Shown: positions 1 through 8,757, counted from the stretch's first letter. The stretch is 64,000 nucleotides of DNA from Butyricicoccus sp. (GCA_017886875.1 JAGHIZ010000069.1:167066-231065); one strand, 5' to 3'. The notes: a model not told the origin generated them from the sequence alone. A program made the numbers and translations.

Positions 1-111
1 ATTTGTTTAGCAGAAATGAAAGAAAAAGGTCTTTTAAAATCAGGTCAGAAAATTTTAATTAGTGGCTTTGGCGGCGGACTTACTTATGGTGCAGCCGTAA
101 TTGAATTATAA
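1..111 (+). CDS. fabH: beta-ketoacyl-ACP synthase III, 3' end
   Basis: Only the last 36 codons lie in the window; the gene enters from the left edge. The tail carries the motif GFGGGLTYGAAVI, the C-terminal Gly-rich segment of FabH (KAS III), which condenses acetyl-CoA with malonyl-ACP to start fatty acid synthesis. It lies 20 bases before fabK on the same strand, so it is an upstream member of the same operon. The catalytic Cys-His-Asn triad is outside the window. The family call rests on this short tail plus the gene order. Confidence 0.85.
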   Translation: MCLAEMKEKGLLKSGQKILISGFGGGLTYGAAVIEL

Positions 112-131
112 AATAAAGGGGTAAGTTGTAT

Positions 132-1079
132 ATGAAAACCAAAATTACCGAACTACTTGGAATTGAATATCCAGTTATTCAAGGTGCTATGGCTTGGATT
201 GGTGATGGTGGACTTGCTGCAGCAGTAAGTGAAGCTGGCGGTCTTGGTATTATCTCAGGTGGTGCAGCACCAGCTGAATACATAAAAGAACAAATTCATA
301 GAGCAAGAAGTATTACTAAAAAGCCTATCGGTTTAAATATTATGCTTTTAAGCCCTAATGCAGATGATTTAGCTCAACTTGCAATAGATGAAAAAATCGA
401 GGTTATTACAACTGGTGCAGGTAACCCAGGCAAATATATGGAAAAATGGAAGGCTGCTAATATCAAGGTTATGCCTGTTGTAGCTTCTGTTGCACTTGCA
501 AAGCGTATGGAAAGAGCGGGTGCTGATGCGGTTATCGCTGAAGGCACTGAGTCTGGTGGTCATATCGGTGAAACCACTACAATGGCACTGCTTCCACAGG
601 TTGTTGATGGTGTATCAATTCCTGTTATTGGTGCTGGCGGTTGTGCTGATGGTCGTGGTATGGCAGCGATGATGATGCTTGGTGCTGAAGGTGTTCAGTG
701 TGGTACTATCTTCCTAAGTGCAGAGGAATGCCCAATTTCTGATAAATATAGAGAGCTTATTTTAAAGGCTAGTGATATTTCAACCGTTGTTACTGGTAGA
801 CCAAGCGGTCACCCAGTAAGAGCTATTAAAACTCCTCTTGCTCGTAAATGTATGCAGCTTGAAAAATTCCCAACTAATGAGTCTCTTGAGGAACTAGAAG
901 CTGCTACCGCTGGTGCACTTCGCAAGGCTGTACAAGATGGCAACTATGAAGAAGGCACATTTATGTCTGGTCAGATTGCAGGTCTTGTAAATGAAAAGTC
1001 TAATTGCCATGATATCGTTCGTAAAATCACAAATGGAGCAGAAGAACTTCTAAAAAATGCTACTTCTCGTATCGGATAA
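132..1079 (+). CDS. fabK: FMN-dependent enoyl-ACP reductase II
   Basis: This 315-residue protein catalyses the last step of the fatty acid elongation cycle, reducing trans-2-enoyl-ACP with NAD(P)H and FMN. It belongs to the nitronate monooxygenase/2-nitropropane dioxygenase TIM-barrel fold: the N-terminus has the conserved PVIQGAMAW segment and the middle has the phosphate-binding GAGGCADGRG stretch. FabK replaces FabI in many Firmicutes and is intrinsically triclosan-insensitive. The ATG at 132 sits about 10 bases after AAAGGGG; an in-frame TTG at 126 is possible but less well placed. The gene lies between fabH and fabG, as in streptococcal and clostridial fab operons. Confidence 0.95.
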   Translation: MKTKITELLGIEYPVIQGAMAWIGDGGLAAAVSEAGGLGIISGGAAPAEYIKEQIHRARSITKKPIGLNIMLLSPNADDLAQLAIDEKIEVITTGAGNPGKYMEKWKAANIKVMPVVASVALAKRMERAGADAVIAEGTESGGHIGETTTMALLPQVVDGVSIPVIGAGGCADGRGMAAMMMLGAEGVQCGTIFLSAEECPISDKYRELILKASDISTVVTGRPSGHPVRAIKTPLARKCMQLEKFPTNESLEELEAATAGALRKAVQDGNYEEGTFMSGQIAGLVNEKSNCHDIVRKITNGAEELLKNATSRIG

Positions 1080-1089
1080 GGAGAAATTT

Positions 1090-1818
1090 ATGTCAGTTGC
1101 AGTTGTAACAGGTGGCTCTCGTGGTATCGGTGCCGCAATAGCAAAGCGTCTTGCAAAAGATGGTTATGATGTTGTAATTAACTGTGCATCTTCAGTAGAA
1201 AAGGCTGAAAATGTTGCAAAAGAATGTCGTGAATTTGGTGTAAAAGCTGTGGCAATGCAGTGGGACGTGTCCGACCATGCAGCTTGTAAACAGGCACTAG
1301 ATAAAATTAAAGAGGATATGGGCGTGCCATATGTTCTTGTAAATAATGCAGGTATCACTAAAGATGGGCTTATGGTTCGTATGAAGGAAGAACAATTTGA
1401 TGATGTTATAAGAATTAACCTAAAAGGTGCTTATAATATGCTTCAGTTGTGCGGTAGCATGATGATGCGTGCTAAACAAGGTAAAATTATCAATATTTCA
1501 TCAGTTTCTGGTATCGCTGGCAATATGGGACAGATTAACTATTGTGCAGCTAAAGCGGGATTAATTGGTATGACCAAAACCGCTGCAAAGGAACTAGGTG
1601 CAAGAGGTATTACTGTAAATGCAGTAGCTCCAGGGTTTATTGATACTGATATGACAGCTATTTTAAGTGATGATGTCAAAGAGGGTGCAAAAAAGCAAAT
1701 CTCACTTGGCAGATTTGGCAAGCCAGAAGAAATTGCAGCAGCAGTTGCATTCCTTGCATCTGATGAAGCTTCATTCATCACAGGTCAGACACTTGTTGTG
1801 GACGGCGGTATGATTTAA
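1090..1818 (+). CDS. fabG: 3-oxoacyl-ACP reductase
   Basis: This 242-residue short-chain dehydrogenase reduces 3-oxoacyl-ACP to 3-hydroxyacyl-ACP with NADPH. Visible features are the cofactor loop TGGSRGIG at residues 7-14, the NNAG motif, the catalytic Ser in NISSVSG and the YCAAK (YxxxK) catalytic pair. The C-terminus ends in the typical TGQTLVVDGG. The ATG at 1090 follows AAGGAG by about 6 bases; an upstream in-frame extension into fabK has no ribosome binding site. It lies 10 bases after fabK and 15 before fabF. A second FabG-like SDR lies at 36.7 kb, but this one is the operon copy. Confidence 0.95.
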   Translation: MSVAVVTGGSRGIGAAIAKRLAKDGYDVVINCASSVEKAENVAKECREFGVKAVAMQWDVSDHAACKQALDKIKEDMGVPYVLVNNAGITKDGLMVRMKEEQFDDVIRINLKGAYNMLQLCGSMMMRAKQGKIINISSVSGIAGNMGQINYCAAKAGLIGMTKTAAKELGARGITVNAVAPGFIDTDMTAILSDDVKEGAKKQISLGRFGKPEEIAAAVAFLASDEASFITGQTLVVDGGMI

Positions 1819-1833
1819 GGAGGATTTACCAGA

Positions 1834-3063
1834 ATGGAAAAAGTAGTAGTTACAGGTATGGGTGCTGTTACCCCTGTTGGTAACGATGTTGATAGCTTTT
1901 GGCAGTCCTTAAAGGCTGGTAAATGCGGAATTGATAAAATCACCCGTTTTGATACAACTGATTTTAAGGTAAAATTAGCAGCAGAATTAAAAGATTTTGA
2001 TGTTACAAAATATGTTGATAAACGTGAAGCTCGCAGAATGGACGCAAACTGTCATTTTGCAATCGCAGCAGCTCAACAGGCAGTAGACCAAGCAGGCTTA
2101 AAAGAAGGCAACTTTGACCCATTTAGAACAGGTGTTATATTTGGCTCTGGTGTGGGCGGTCTGCATATTGCAGAAGAAGAAATTGTAAAGCTTGAGCATA
2201 AAGGTCCTAGCAGAGTTTCTCCTCTGGCTATTCCAGAAATGATTGCTAATATGGCGGCTGCTTATATTTCCATGCGTTTTGGATTTAAAGGCGAAAACTA
2301 TTGTCCTGTTTCCGCATGTGCAACTGGTAACCATGCAATCGGCGAGGCTATGAGAGCTATTCGCCATGGTTATCAAGATGTTGTTATTTGTGGCGGTACT
2401 GAAAATGCTATTATTCCTATCTCTATGGCAGGTTTCCAAAATATGAAGGCTGTACATACTGGTGAAGACCCAGCATGTGCATCTGTGCCTTTTGATGCTA
2501 GACGTTCAGGCTTTGTTATGGGTGAGGGTGCAGGCTGTCTTGTGCTTGAGAGTTTATCTCATGCTAAAGCTCGTGGTGCAACTATACTTGCTGAGGTTGC
2601 AGGCTATGCTGCAAGCGGTGACGCTTACCATATCACTAGCCCAGACCCAGAAGGCGAGGCAGCGGCTCGTGCAATTTTAGGTGCAATTACAGATGCTGGT
2701 TTAACTCCTGCTGATGTAGATTATATCAATGCACATGGTACCTCTACACCAATTAATGAAAAATATGAAACCATTGCTATTAAAAAAGCATTTGGTGATG
2801 AAGCTTATAATGTAAATATATCTTCTACTAAGTCTATGACTGGTCATTTACTTGGTGCAGCTGCTGCTATTGAAGCAATAGCTTGTATTTGTGCTATAAA
2901 TGATGGTATTATTCCACCAACAATCGGATATGTAGAAAAAGACCCAGATTGTGATTTAAATATCACTCCAAACAAGGCAGTAGAAAAGAATGTAAATGTT
3001 GCTATTTCAAACGCTCTTGGCTTTGGCGGTCATAACGCTACTGTACTGTTTAAGAAGGTGTAA
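1834..3063 (+). CDS. fabF: beta-ketoacyl-ACP synthase II
   Basis: This 409-residue condensing enzyme elongates acyl-ACP with malonyl-ACP. The thiolase-fold Cys-His-His triad is complete: Cys162 in SACATGNHAIG, His301 in INAHGTSTP and His338 in KSMTGHLLGA. The GFGGHN signature is present near the C-terminus. Length matches the family (about 410). AAGGAGG lies 8 bases upstream of the ATG. It sits between fabG and accB with 3 bases to the latter, suggesting translational coupling. It is the only KAS I/II gene in the window. Confidence 0.97.
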   Translation: MEKVVVTGMGAVTPVGNDVDSFWQSLKAGKCGIDKITRFDTTDFKVKLAAELKDFDVTKYVDKREARRMDANCHFAIAAAQQAVDQAGLKEGNFDPFRTGVIFGSGVGGLHIAEEEIVKLEHKGPSRVSPLAIPEMIANMAAAYISMRFGFKGENYCPVSACATGNHAIGEAMRAIRHGYQDVVICGGTENAIIPISMAGFQNMKAVHTGEDPACASVPFDARRSGFVMGEGAGCLVLESLSHAKARGATILAEVAGYAASGDAYHITSPDPEGEAAARAILGAITDAGLTPADVDYINAHGTSTPINEKYETIAIKKAFGDEAYNVNISSTKSMTGHLLGAAAAIEAIACICAINDGIIPPTIGYVEKDPDCDLNITPNKAVEKNVNVAISNALGFGGHNATVLFKKV

Positions 3064-3066
3064 GTT

Positions 3067-3540
3067 ATGGAATTAAATGAAATCAAAGATATTGCCATTG
3101 AGCTTATGGACGCTGTAAAATCAAAAGGACTTGCAGAACTGTCTATTGATACTAAGTATGTAAAAATTAAAATTAGGGGTAATGAACCAGCTCCAGTTGT
3201 AGTTGCAGCACCTGCAGCCGCTGCTCCAGCGGCTGCACCAGTGCCAGCTCCTTCTTCTGCACCACAGGCAGCAGCTCCTACTGCTCCTGCAGAAGAAGAA
3301 ATCGTTGGTACAAAAGTAACTGCTCCACTTGTTGGCACATTTTATTCAACTCCATCTCCAGACGAACCTCCTTTTATTGAAGTTGGTCAGTCTGTTAAAA
3401 AGGGCGACACCCTGTTTATTATAGAGGCTATGAAAACTATGAATGAAATTGTAGCTCCTTGTGATGGTACAGTAAGCCGTATTATGGCTCAGTCAGGTGA
3501 TATGGTTGAATATGACCAGACTATTGTTGTAATCGTTTAA
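3067..3540 (+). CDS. accB: acetyl-CoA carboxylase biotin carboxyl carrier protein
   Basis: This 157-residue BCCP carries the biotin used by AccC and AccD/AccA to make malonyl-CoA. The C-terminal biotinyl domain has the IEAMKTMNE motif, whose Lys is the biotinylation site, followed by IVAPCDGTV. Residues about 40-78 form an Ala/Pro-rich flexible linker typical of BCCP; the N-terminus is a short helical region that contacts AccC. The gene starts 3 bases after fabF and is followed 16 bases later by fabZ. The GC-rich linker creates a long antisense open frame that I regard as non-coding. Confidence 0.96.
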   Translation: MELNEIKDIAIELMDAVKSKGLAELSIDTKYVKIKIRGNEPAPVVVAAPAAAAPAAAPVPAPSSAPQAAAPTAPAEEEIVGTKVTAPLVGTFYSTPSPDEPPFIEVGQSVKKGDTLFIIEAMKTMNEIVAPCDGTVSRIMAQSGDMVEYDQTIVVIV

Positions 3541-3556
3541 TAGGAGGGTACATAAA

Positions 3557-3979
3557 ATGCTTAATAAAGAACAAATTATGGAGATTTTACCTCATAGACC
3601 TCCAATGCTTCTTGTAGATGAGATTATTGAAATGGACGAAGAACATGCTGTTGGCACTTTGCACCTAACTGGTGATGAGTTTTTCTTCCAAGGTCATTTT
3701 CCAAATAATCCAATTATGCCAGCTGTTTTCCGCTTAGAAGCACTAGCTCAAGTTGGTGGTGTTGCACTTTTAAGCATACCTGAATTTAGAGGTAAAACCG
3801 CTGTTTACACTGGTATTGACAATGCAAAGTTCCGTTCTATGGTAAAGCCAGGTGATACACTGCGTATGGAAATTAAATTTGTAAAGCGTCGTGGTAAGTT
3901 GGCTGTAGCTCAAGGCGTAGCTTATGTTGGCGATGAAAAAGCCGCAGAAGCTGAAATTAAATGTATGGTTGTTGACTAA
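3557..3979 (+). CDS. fabZ: 3-hydroxyacyl-ACP dehydratase
   Basis: This 140-residue hot-dog-fold enzyme dehydrates 3-hydroxyacyl-ACP to trans-2-enoyl-ACP. The catalytic His47 is in QGHFPNNPIMP and the catalytic Glu61 in RLEALAQ; the N-terminal HRPPMLLVD motif is also present. The usual MPGV turn before the central helix reads MPAV here, a small departure. A strong TAGGAGG site lies 8-9 bases before the ATG. The gene sits between accB and accC, an arrangement common in Firmicutes. Confidence 0.96.
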   Translation: MLNKEQIMEILPHRPPMLLVDEIIEMDEEHAVGTLHLTGDEFFFQGHFPNNPIMPAVFRLEALAQVGGVALLSIPEFRGKTAVYTGIDNAKFRSMVKPGDTLRMEIKFVKRRGKLAVAQGVAYVGDEKAAEAEIKCMVVD

Positions 3980-3995
3980 TGCAGGGGGCAAATTT

Positions 3996-5354
3996 ATGTT
4001 TCGTAAAGTGCTGATTGCAAACCGTGGTGAGATTGCTGTGCGTGTTATTCAAGCATGCCGTGATTTAGGTGTAATCTCAGTTGCGGTATATTCACAGGCT
4101 GATAAAGATGCACTTCATGCACAAATTGCTGATGAAGCGGTATGTATTGGCCCAGCTCCTGCAAAGGATAGCTATTTAAATATGGAAAATATAATTTCCG
4201 CTGCCATTTCAACAGGTTGCCAAGCAATTCACCCTGGATTTGGTTTTCTTTCTGAGAATGCTGAATTTGCAAATATGGTAGAGCAAAACGGTCTTGCATT
4301 TATAGGCCCTAAAGCTGAAACCATTAGAAAAATGGGCGATAAATCTGAGGCAAAACGCACTGCAATAGCGGCAAATGTACCAGTTGCACTTGGTACAGAT
4401 GGTGCAGTTGCTGATTTTGATGAAGCTAAACGTGAAGCCGATAGAATAGGCTATCCTATTATGTGCAAGGCGGCAGCAGGCGGTGGCGGTAAAGGTATTA
4501 GAGTTGCATTTACTGCCGATGAGCTTAAAAACGCTTATGATGCGGCAAGCAGTGAAGCTCAAGCAAATTTTGGCGACTCAAGAGTTTATCTTGAAAGATA
4601 TGTACATAATCCACGTCATATTGAAGTGCAAATTTTAGGCGATGGTCAAGGTAATGTAATTCATCTTTTTGAGCGTGAATGTTCTATTCAGCGTAGACAT
4701 CAAAAACTAATTGAAGAAGCTCCATCTTTCTTTGCTGATGATGACTTTAGACAGCGTATTTGTACAGCGGCTGCAAATCTAGCTCGTGCTGTAAATTATC
4801 GTGGTGCAGGTACAGTTGAATTTTTAGCTGATGAACAGAAAAATTTCTATTTCTGTGAAATGAACACTCGTATTCAAGTTGAGCACCCTGTAACCGAACA
4901 GGTAACAGGTGTAGACCTAGTATGTGAACAGCTTAAAATCGCATCAGGTGAAAAGCTTTCTTTTAAACAAGAGGATATAAAACTCCGTGGTCATGCGATT
5001 GAATGTCGTATCAATGCTGAAGACCCAAATAGAAATTTTGCACCATGTCCAGGCACTATTAAATCTATGCATCTTGCAGGTGGTGCGGGTGTTCGTATTG
5101 ATACCGCAGCATATCAAGGCTATACAATTCCGCCATATTATGATAGTATGATAGGGAAGATGATAGTTTATGGTGCAGACCGTAATCAAGCTATTGCACG
5201 AATGAAACGTGCACTCGCTGAAACTCTATTTGAGGGTATACAGACTACAACAGACTATCAAATGAATATTCTGTCATCTGAAGCTTTTGCAACTGGTAAT
5301 TTTCATACAAATTCTATTGCAAATGGTGATTTTGACAAAAAAGATGATGAATAA
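3996..5354 (+). CDS. accC: acetyl-CoA carboxylase biotin carboxylase subunit
   Basis: This 452-residue ATP-grasp enzyme carboxylates biotin on AccB using ATP and bicarbonate. Visible are the N-terminal KVLIANRGEIAVRV start, the Gly-rich ATP loop KAAAGGGGKGIRV, the ERECSIQRRHQKLIEEAP segment and the catalytic EMNTRIQVEHPVTE motif. The length matches AccC (about 450). I chose the ATG at 3996, 5 bases after AGGGGGC; upstream in-frame codons only overlap fabZ. It is 12 bases from accD. The carboxylase is completed by accB, accD and accA in the same operon. Confidence 0.96.
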   Translation: MFRKVLIANRGEIAVRVIQACRDLGVISVAVYSQADKDALHAQIADEAVCIGPAPAKDSYLNMENIISAAISTGCQAIHPGFGFLSENAEFANMVEQNGLAFIGPKAETIRKMGDKSEAKRTAIAANVPVALGTDGAVADFDEAKREADRIGYPIMCKAAAGGGGKGIRVAFTADELKNAYDAASSEAQANFGDSRVYLERYVHNPRHIEVQILGDGQGNVIHLFERECSIQRRHQKLIEEAPSFFADDDFRQRICTAAANLARAVNYRGAGTVEFLADEQKNFYFCEMNTRIQVEHPVTEQVTGVDLVCEQLKIASGEKLSFKQEDIKLRGHAIECRINAEDPNRNFAPCPGTIKSMHLAGGAGVRIDTAAYQGYTIPPYYDSMIGKMIVYGADRNQAIARMKRALAETLFEGIQTTTDYQMNILSSEAFATGNFHTNSIANGDFDKKDDE

Positions 5355-5366
5355 GGAGGTGTTCGC

Positions 5367-6224
5367 TTGTTAATCGATTTATTTCAGAAAACCCGTGACA
5401 GCTCTATGCGTATGAAGGGTGAGGAGGAAAAAAAGCCGACTAAGGTTTGTAAAGGCTGTGGGGCAGAGCTTAAAGCTCTAACATTTGGTAAAAACCTTTA
5501 TGTTTGCCCTGTTTGTGGTCGTTATAGCCGTCTGCTTGCAAGAACTCGTATTCGATTTACAGCGGATACAGATAGTTTTCATGAACTGTTTAATGGTCTT
5601 AAAACTTTAAACCCATTAGAGTTTGAAGGTTATACCGAAAAGGTTCGTGAGCTAGTTAAGAAAACTGGTATGAATGATGCTGTTGTAACAGGTGTTTGTA
5701 CAATCGGTGGTATTCAAACCTGTTTAGGTGTTATGGATAGCCATTTTATGATGGCATCTATGGGCAGTGTTGTTGGCGAAAAACTAACAAGACTTTTTGA
5801 ATATGCAACTGAGCATGAACTACCTGTTGTATTATTCACTTGCTCAGGCGGTGCAAGAATGCAAGAAGGTATGTTTTCACTTTTACAAATGGCTAAGGTT
5901 TCTGGTGCAGTTCGCAGACACTCTGATGCAGGACTTCTTTATATAACTGTGCTTACAGACCCTACAACTGGCGGTGTTACTGCAAGTTATGCATCTTTAG
6001 GTGATATTATTTTAGCAGAACCACACACAACTATTGGTTTTGCAGGCAGACGTGTTATTGAAGGCACTATTGGCGAAAAATTGCCAGATGATTTCCAAAC
6101 TTCAGAATTTTTGCGTGACCATGGTTTCTGTGACAAAATTGTGCCAAGAAACCAAATGAAGCAAACCCTTACTGCTCTGCTTTCTATGCACCAAAATTCA
6201 GCTAAAGGTAAAAAGGGCAGGTGA
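5367..6224 (+). CDS. accD: acetyl-CoA carboxylase carboxyltransferase subunit beta
   Basis: This 285-residue crotonase-fold subunit pairs with AccA to transfer the carboxyl group from biotin to acetyl-CoA. The N-terminal zinc ribbon is complete: Cys28, Cys31, Cys47 and Cys50. The acyl-CoA-binding core has SGGARMQEG and DPTTGGVTASYA. The start is a TTG at 5367, 6 bases after a perfect AAGGAGGT; no ATG lies nearby. The gene ends 5 bases before the accA ATG, fitting a fixed subunit ratio. Confidence 0.96.
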   Translation: MLIDLFQKTRDSSMRMKGEEEKKPTKVCKGCGAELKALTFGKNLYVCPVCGRYSRLLARTRIRFTADTDSFHELFNGLKTLNPLEFEGYTEKVRELVKKTGMNDAVVTGVCTIGGIQTCLGVMDSHFMMASMGSVVGEKLTRLFEYATEHELPVVLFTCSGGARMQEGMFSLLQMAKVSGAVRRHSDAGLLYITVLTDPTTGGVTASYASLGDIILAEPHTTIGFAGRRVIEGTIGEKLPDDFQTSEFLRDHGFCDKIVPRNQMKQTLTALLSMHQNSAKGKKGR

Positions 6225-6229
6225 TACAT

Positions 6230-7015
6230 ATGGCTTCAGTAAAAGAAAAATTACAGATTATTCATGACCCTAAACGCCCAACTATTGATGATTATGTAAA
6301 CACTTTATTTGATAATTTTATCGAGCTTCATGGCGACAGAGCTTATGGTGAAGATAGTGCAATTTGTGCAGGTATAGCAACTTTTGCAGGTATGCCCGTC
6401 ACTGTAATCGGTCATAGAAAGGGTAAAACCACTGAGCAAAATATTTCAGCAAACTTTGGTATGCCACACCCAGAAGGCTATAGAAAAGCACTTCGTTTAG
6501 CTCATCAAGCGGAAAAATTCGGCAGACCTGTTATATGTTTTGTTGATACACCAGGTGCATTTTGTGGTGTAGGTGCGGAAGAACGTGGTCAAGGTGAGGC
6601 TATCGCTAAATGTCTTTATGATTTTATGGCACTTCGTACTCCTGTTGTAAGCATTGTAACAGGTGAAGGCGGTTCTGGTGGTGCACTCGCTCTTGCTGTT
6701 GCTGATAGAGTGCTTATGCTTGAAAATGCTTTATATTCGGTTATTTCTCCTCGTGGCTGTGCTTCTATCCTTTGGAAAGATGCAAGCCGAGAAATTGAAG
6801 CGGCTGAATGTCTAAAAATAACTGCTCAAGACCTTTATAATTTTGGTATGATTGAGGGTATTATTCCAGAAAACTCAATTATGAAAAATGTGAAAAAAGC
6901 ATTGACTTTTGTTTTGCGTGAACTTAATTTGCAAAATGATATTGACGAAATGCTTCAAAAACGTTATGATAAATTCCGTAAGATCGGAGTTTTTCAAGAA
7001 ATAAATCAGATCTAA
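6230..7015 (+). CDS. accA: acetyl-CoA carboxylase carboxyltransferase subunit alpha
   Basis: This 261-residue partner of AccD forms the carboxyltransferase active site. It contains the GRPVICFVDTPGAF segment, the oxyanion-hole TGEGGSGGALAL motif and the SVISPRGCASILWKD stretch. It is about 50 residues shorter than E. coli AccA, as in other Firmicutes. The ATG at 6230 is preferred; an in-frame GTG at 6221 overlaps the accD stop. The next gene, acpP, begins after 25 bases. Confidence 0.95.
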   Translation: MASVKEKLQIIHDPKRPTIDDYVNTLFDNFIELHGDRAYGEDSAICAGIATFAGMPVTVIGHRKGKTTEQNISANFGMPHPEGYRKALRLAHQAEKFGRPVICFVDTPGAFCGVGAEERGQGEAIAKCLYDFMALRTPVVSIVTGEGGSGGALALAVADRVLMLENALYSVISPRGCASILWKDASREIEAAECLKITAQDLYNFGMIEGIIPENSIMKNVKKALTFVLRELNLQNDIDEMLQKRYDKFRKIGVFQEINQI

Positions 7016-7040
7016 AAAAATAGTAAGGAGAGTAATACTT

Positions 7041-7265
7041 ATGTTCGAGAAAATTTGCGAGCTTTTAGCTGACAAGTTTGACGCTGATGCTTCCACAATG
7101 ACAATGGAAACTTCTATCAAGGAGGATTTAAACGCTGATTCACTAGACGTTGTTGAGCTGATGATGGACCTTGAAGAAAACTTCGGCATAACTATTAGCG
7201 ATGAAGAGGCTATGAAGATGTCAACTATCGGTGATATCGTTAAGTATATCGAAGATAATCAGTAA
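7041..7265 (+). CDS. acpP: acyl carrier protein
   Basis: This 74-residue acidic four-helix protein carries growing acyl chains on a 4'-phosphopantetheine arm. The attachment Ser34 is in the NADSLDVVELMM motif. It is preceded by AAGGAG about 8 bases before the ATG. Placing acpP as the last operon gene, rather than next to fabH, is less common than in streptococci. A strong intrinsic terminator follows directly, so this is the 3' end of the fatty acid operon. Confidence 0.96.
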   Translation: MFEKICELLADKFDADASTMTMETSIKEDLNADSLDVVELMMDLEENFGITISDEEAMKMSTIGDIVKYIEDNQ

Positions 7266-7272
7266 TTTAATA

Positions 7273-7305
7273 AAGGCTGCCGCTTAGTTTAGGCAGCTTT
7301 TTTTA
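7273..7305 (+). terminator. intrinsic terminator of the fatty acid operon
   Basis: The stem GCTGCC (7276-7281) pairs with GGCAGC (7292-7297) and is followed by a run of seven T. It starts 10 bases after the acpP stop and separates the fab operon from the MarR gene. Confidence 0.9.
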
Positions 7306-7309
7306 TATA

Positions 7310-7338
7310 TTGTGTATCTATAGTGCTTATGATATAAT
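7310..7338 (+). promoter_or_regulatory. promoter of the MarR-family gene
   Basis: A -10 box TATAAT (7333-7338) lies 17 bases after a weak -35 TTGTGT (7310-7315). It starts just after the acpP terminator, so the regulator has its own transcript. Confidence 0.6.
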
Positions 7339-7356
7339 TAGTTTGTCAAATAAACT
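7338..7356 (+). promoter_or_regulatory. operator-like palindrome at the MarR promoter
   Basis: TAGTTT and AAACTA form perfect 6-base inverted arms around a 7-base centre (GTCAAAT). The site abuts the -10 box and would cover the transcription start, the usual place for autorepression by a dimeric MarR/FabT-type protein. The AGTTTG..CAAA content resembles published FabT sites only loosely. Confidence 0.5.
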
Positions 7357-7375
7357 ATTGAACAGGAGAACTATA

Positions 7376-7813
7376 ATGAATGAATATGAAATCATTAATA
7401 CGTTCCTTGTTGATATCTGGGGACGAATAAACAAAATAGAAGAACGTTCATTAACCACTGCTCTTGGTGAGGATATATCAGTAACTGAAATACATATTAT
7501 AGAAAAAATCGGTGATGATGAGCCTAAACGCATGAGCCAAGTATCAAGAGCTTTAGGTGTTACTATGGCAACTCTTACTGTCGCTTGTGATAAGCTTGAA
7601 TATAAAGAACTTGTAAACCGTGAAAGAGATAACAAAGATAAACGAGTTGTTAATGTAAGCCTTACCCCAAGAGGTAGAGCAGTCTATGAGTGTCATAAAA
7701 AATTCCATGAACGTATGGTATCTGCCGCACTTGCCGATTTTACACCAGAGGAAACAGAAATTTTAGCTCAAAGTTTGCTTAAATTACAAAAGTTTTTATT
7801 ATCTGAGGCATGA
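7376..7813 (+). CDS. MarR-family transcriptional regulator, FabT-like
   Basis: This 145-residue winged-helix regulator has a MarR-type recognition region (MSQVSRALGVTMATLTVACDKLE) and a wing with RERDNKDKRVVNVSLTPRG. In streptococci and lactococci the MarR protein FabT represses fab genes and is encoded at the start of the fab cluster. Here the gene lies just downstream of acpP with its own promoter and palindrome, so a FabT role is likely from context but not shown. The ATG at 7376 follows CAGGAG by about 8 bases. The effector, probably acyl-ACP if FabT-like, cannot be read from sequence. Confidence 0.8.
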   Translation: MNEYEIINTFLVDIWGRINKIEERSLTTALGEDISVTEIHIIEKIGDDEPKRMSQVSRALGVTMATLTVACDKLEYKELVNRERDNKDKRVVNVSLTPRGRAVYECHKKFHERMVSAALADFTPEETEILAQSLLKLQKFLLSEA

Positions 7814-7860
7814 TACATATTAATCTGTGATGTGTTAAGCACAGGAAAGGAGCTAAATAC

Positions 7861-8721
7861 ATGCAAGATATTGTTGTTATAACCGATTCAAGCTGTGACT
7901 ACTCACCAGAACAGGCGGCTAATGCTGGATTTTCTATGGTTCCGCTTACAGTTTCTTTCGGTGAGGAGAATTTTTTAGAAGGTCTTGAAATAACACCTAG
8001 TCAGTTTTATAGTCGTTTAGCTAAAGAGACTGAACTTCCAAAAACATCTCAGCCAAGCCCTGAAATGTTTTGTAGTGTTTTTAAAAAATATAAAGATGCA
8101 AAACATATTATATGTATAACCATTTCAAGTGGTCTATCTGGCACTATAAGAAGTGCTACTATTGCCGCTCAGATGCTAAAAGAAGAAAATTTTGCACCTA
8201 AAATTCATATTGTAGACTCACTTAACGGCTGTACTGCAACTGGTCTTATGGCTGAAATCGCTGCAAAAATGGTCAGTGATGGTAAAAATATAGATGAAAT
8301 TTTAGCTAGACTGGAACAAATGCAAAAAACAGTAAGTATTTATTTTGTGCCTGATACTCTTGAATACCTTAGAAAAGGCGGAAGAATTGGGAATGTTCGT
8401 GCAGCGGTTGGAAGTCTTTTGGGCATTAAGCCAATTTTAACTGTTATTAATGGTAAAGCAACTGATATTGGTAAATGTCGTGGTGCGGCTCAGGTTCGCC
8501 AAAAGCTTGTGCAAAAATTCCTTGAATGTGCAAAAAGCTTAAAAGAAGTTATTGTTATACACACTGATGCACCTATTGCAGCACAAGAGCTTGTAAAAGA
8601 GCTTAAAAAATCAGTGCCAGAAATTAAAATTCATCTTCATATAGTAGGCTCTGTTATTGGTACTTATATCGGTGCGGGTGCTATAGGTCTTGCTTTTGAA
8701 GAAAAACAGCCTAGATGGTAA
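7861..8721 (+). CDS. DegV family fatty-acid-binding protein
   Basis: This 286-residue DegV protein begins with the family signature IVVITDSSCDYSPEQA and contains TSQPSPEMF and ISSGLSGTIRSA, whose Ser/Thr residues bind the fatty acid carboxylate. DegV/FakB proteins hold an acyl chain while FakA phosphorylates it, so a place next to fatty acid synthesis fits host or environmental fatty acid uptake. AAAGGAG lies 9 bases before the ATG. A paralogue lies at 37.9 kb. No fakA kinase gene is in the window. Confidence 0.9.
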   Translation: MQDIVVITDSSCDYSPEQAANAGFSMVPLTVSFGEENFLEGLEITPSQFYSRLAKETELPKTSQPSPEMFCSVFKKYKDAKHIICITISSGLSGTIRSATIAAQMLKEENFAPKIHIVDSLNGCTATGLMAEIAAKMVSDGKNIDEILARLEQMQKTVSIYFVPDTLEYLRKGGRIGNVRAAVGSLLGIKPILTVINGKATDIGKCRGAAQVRQKLVQKFLECAKSLKEVIVIHTDAPIAAQELVKELKKSVPEIKIHLHIVGSVIGTYIGAGAIGLAFEEKQPRW

Positions 8722-8730
8722 AAATGCTAT

Positions 8731-8757
8731 GAGCGGCAAAAAATGCTGCTCTTTTTT
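8731..8757 (+). terminator. intrinsic terminator after degV
   Basis: GAGCGGC (8731-8737) pairs with GCTGCTC (8745-8751), with one G-U pair, and is followed by six T. It ends the MarR-degV transcript. Confidence 0.8.

Noticed and set aside
3030..3338. Long antisense frame rich in Ala and Gly opposite accB
   Set aside because: It mirrors the Ala/Pro-rich linker of BCCP; there is no ribosome site or independent promoter.
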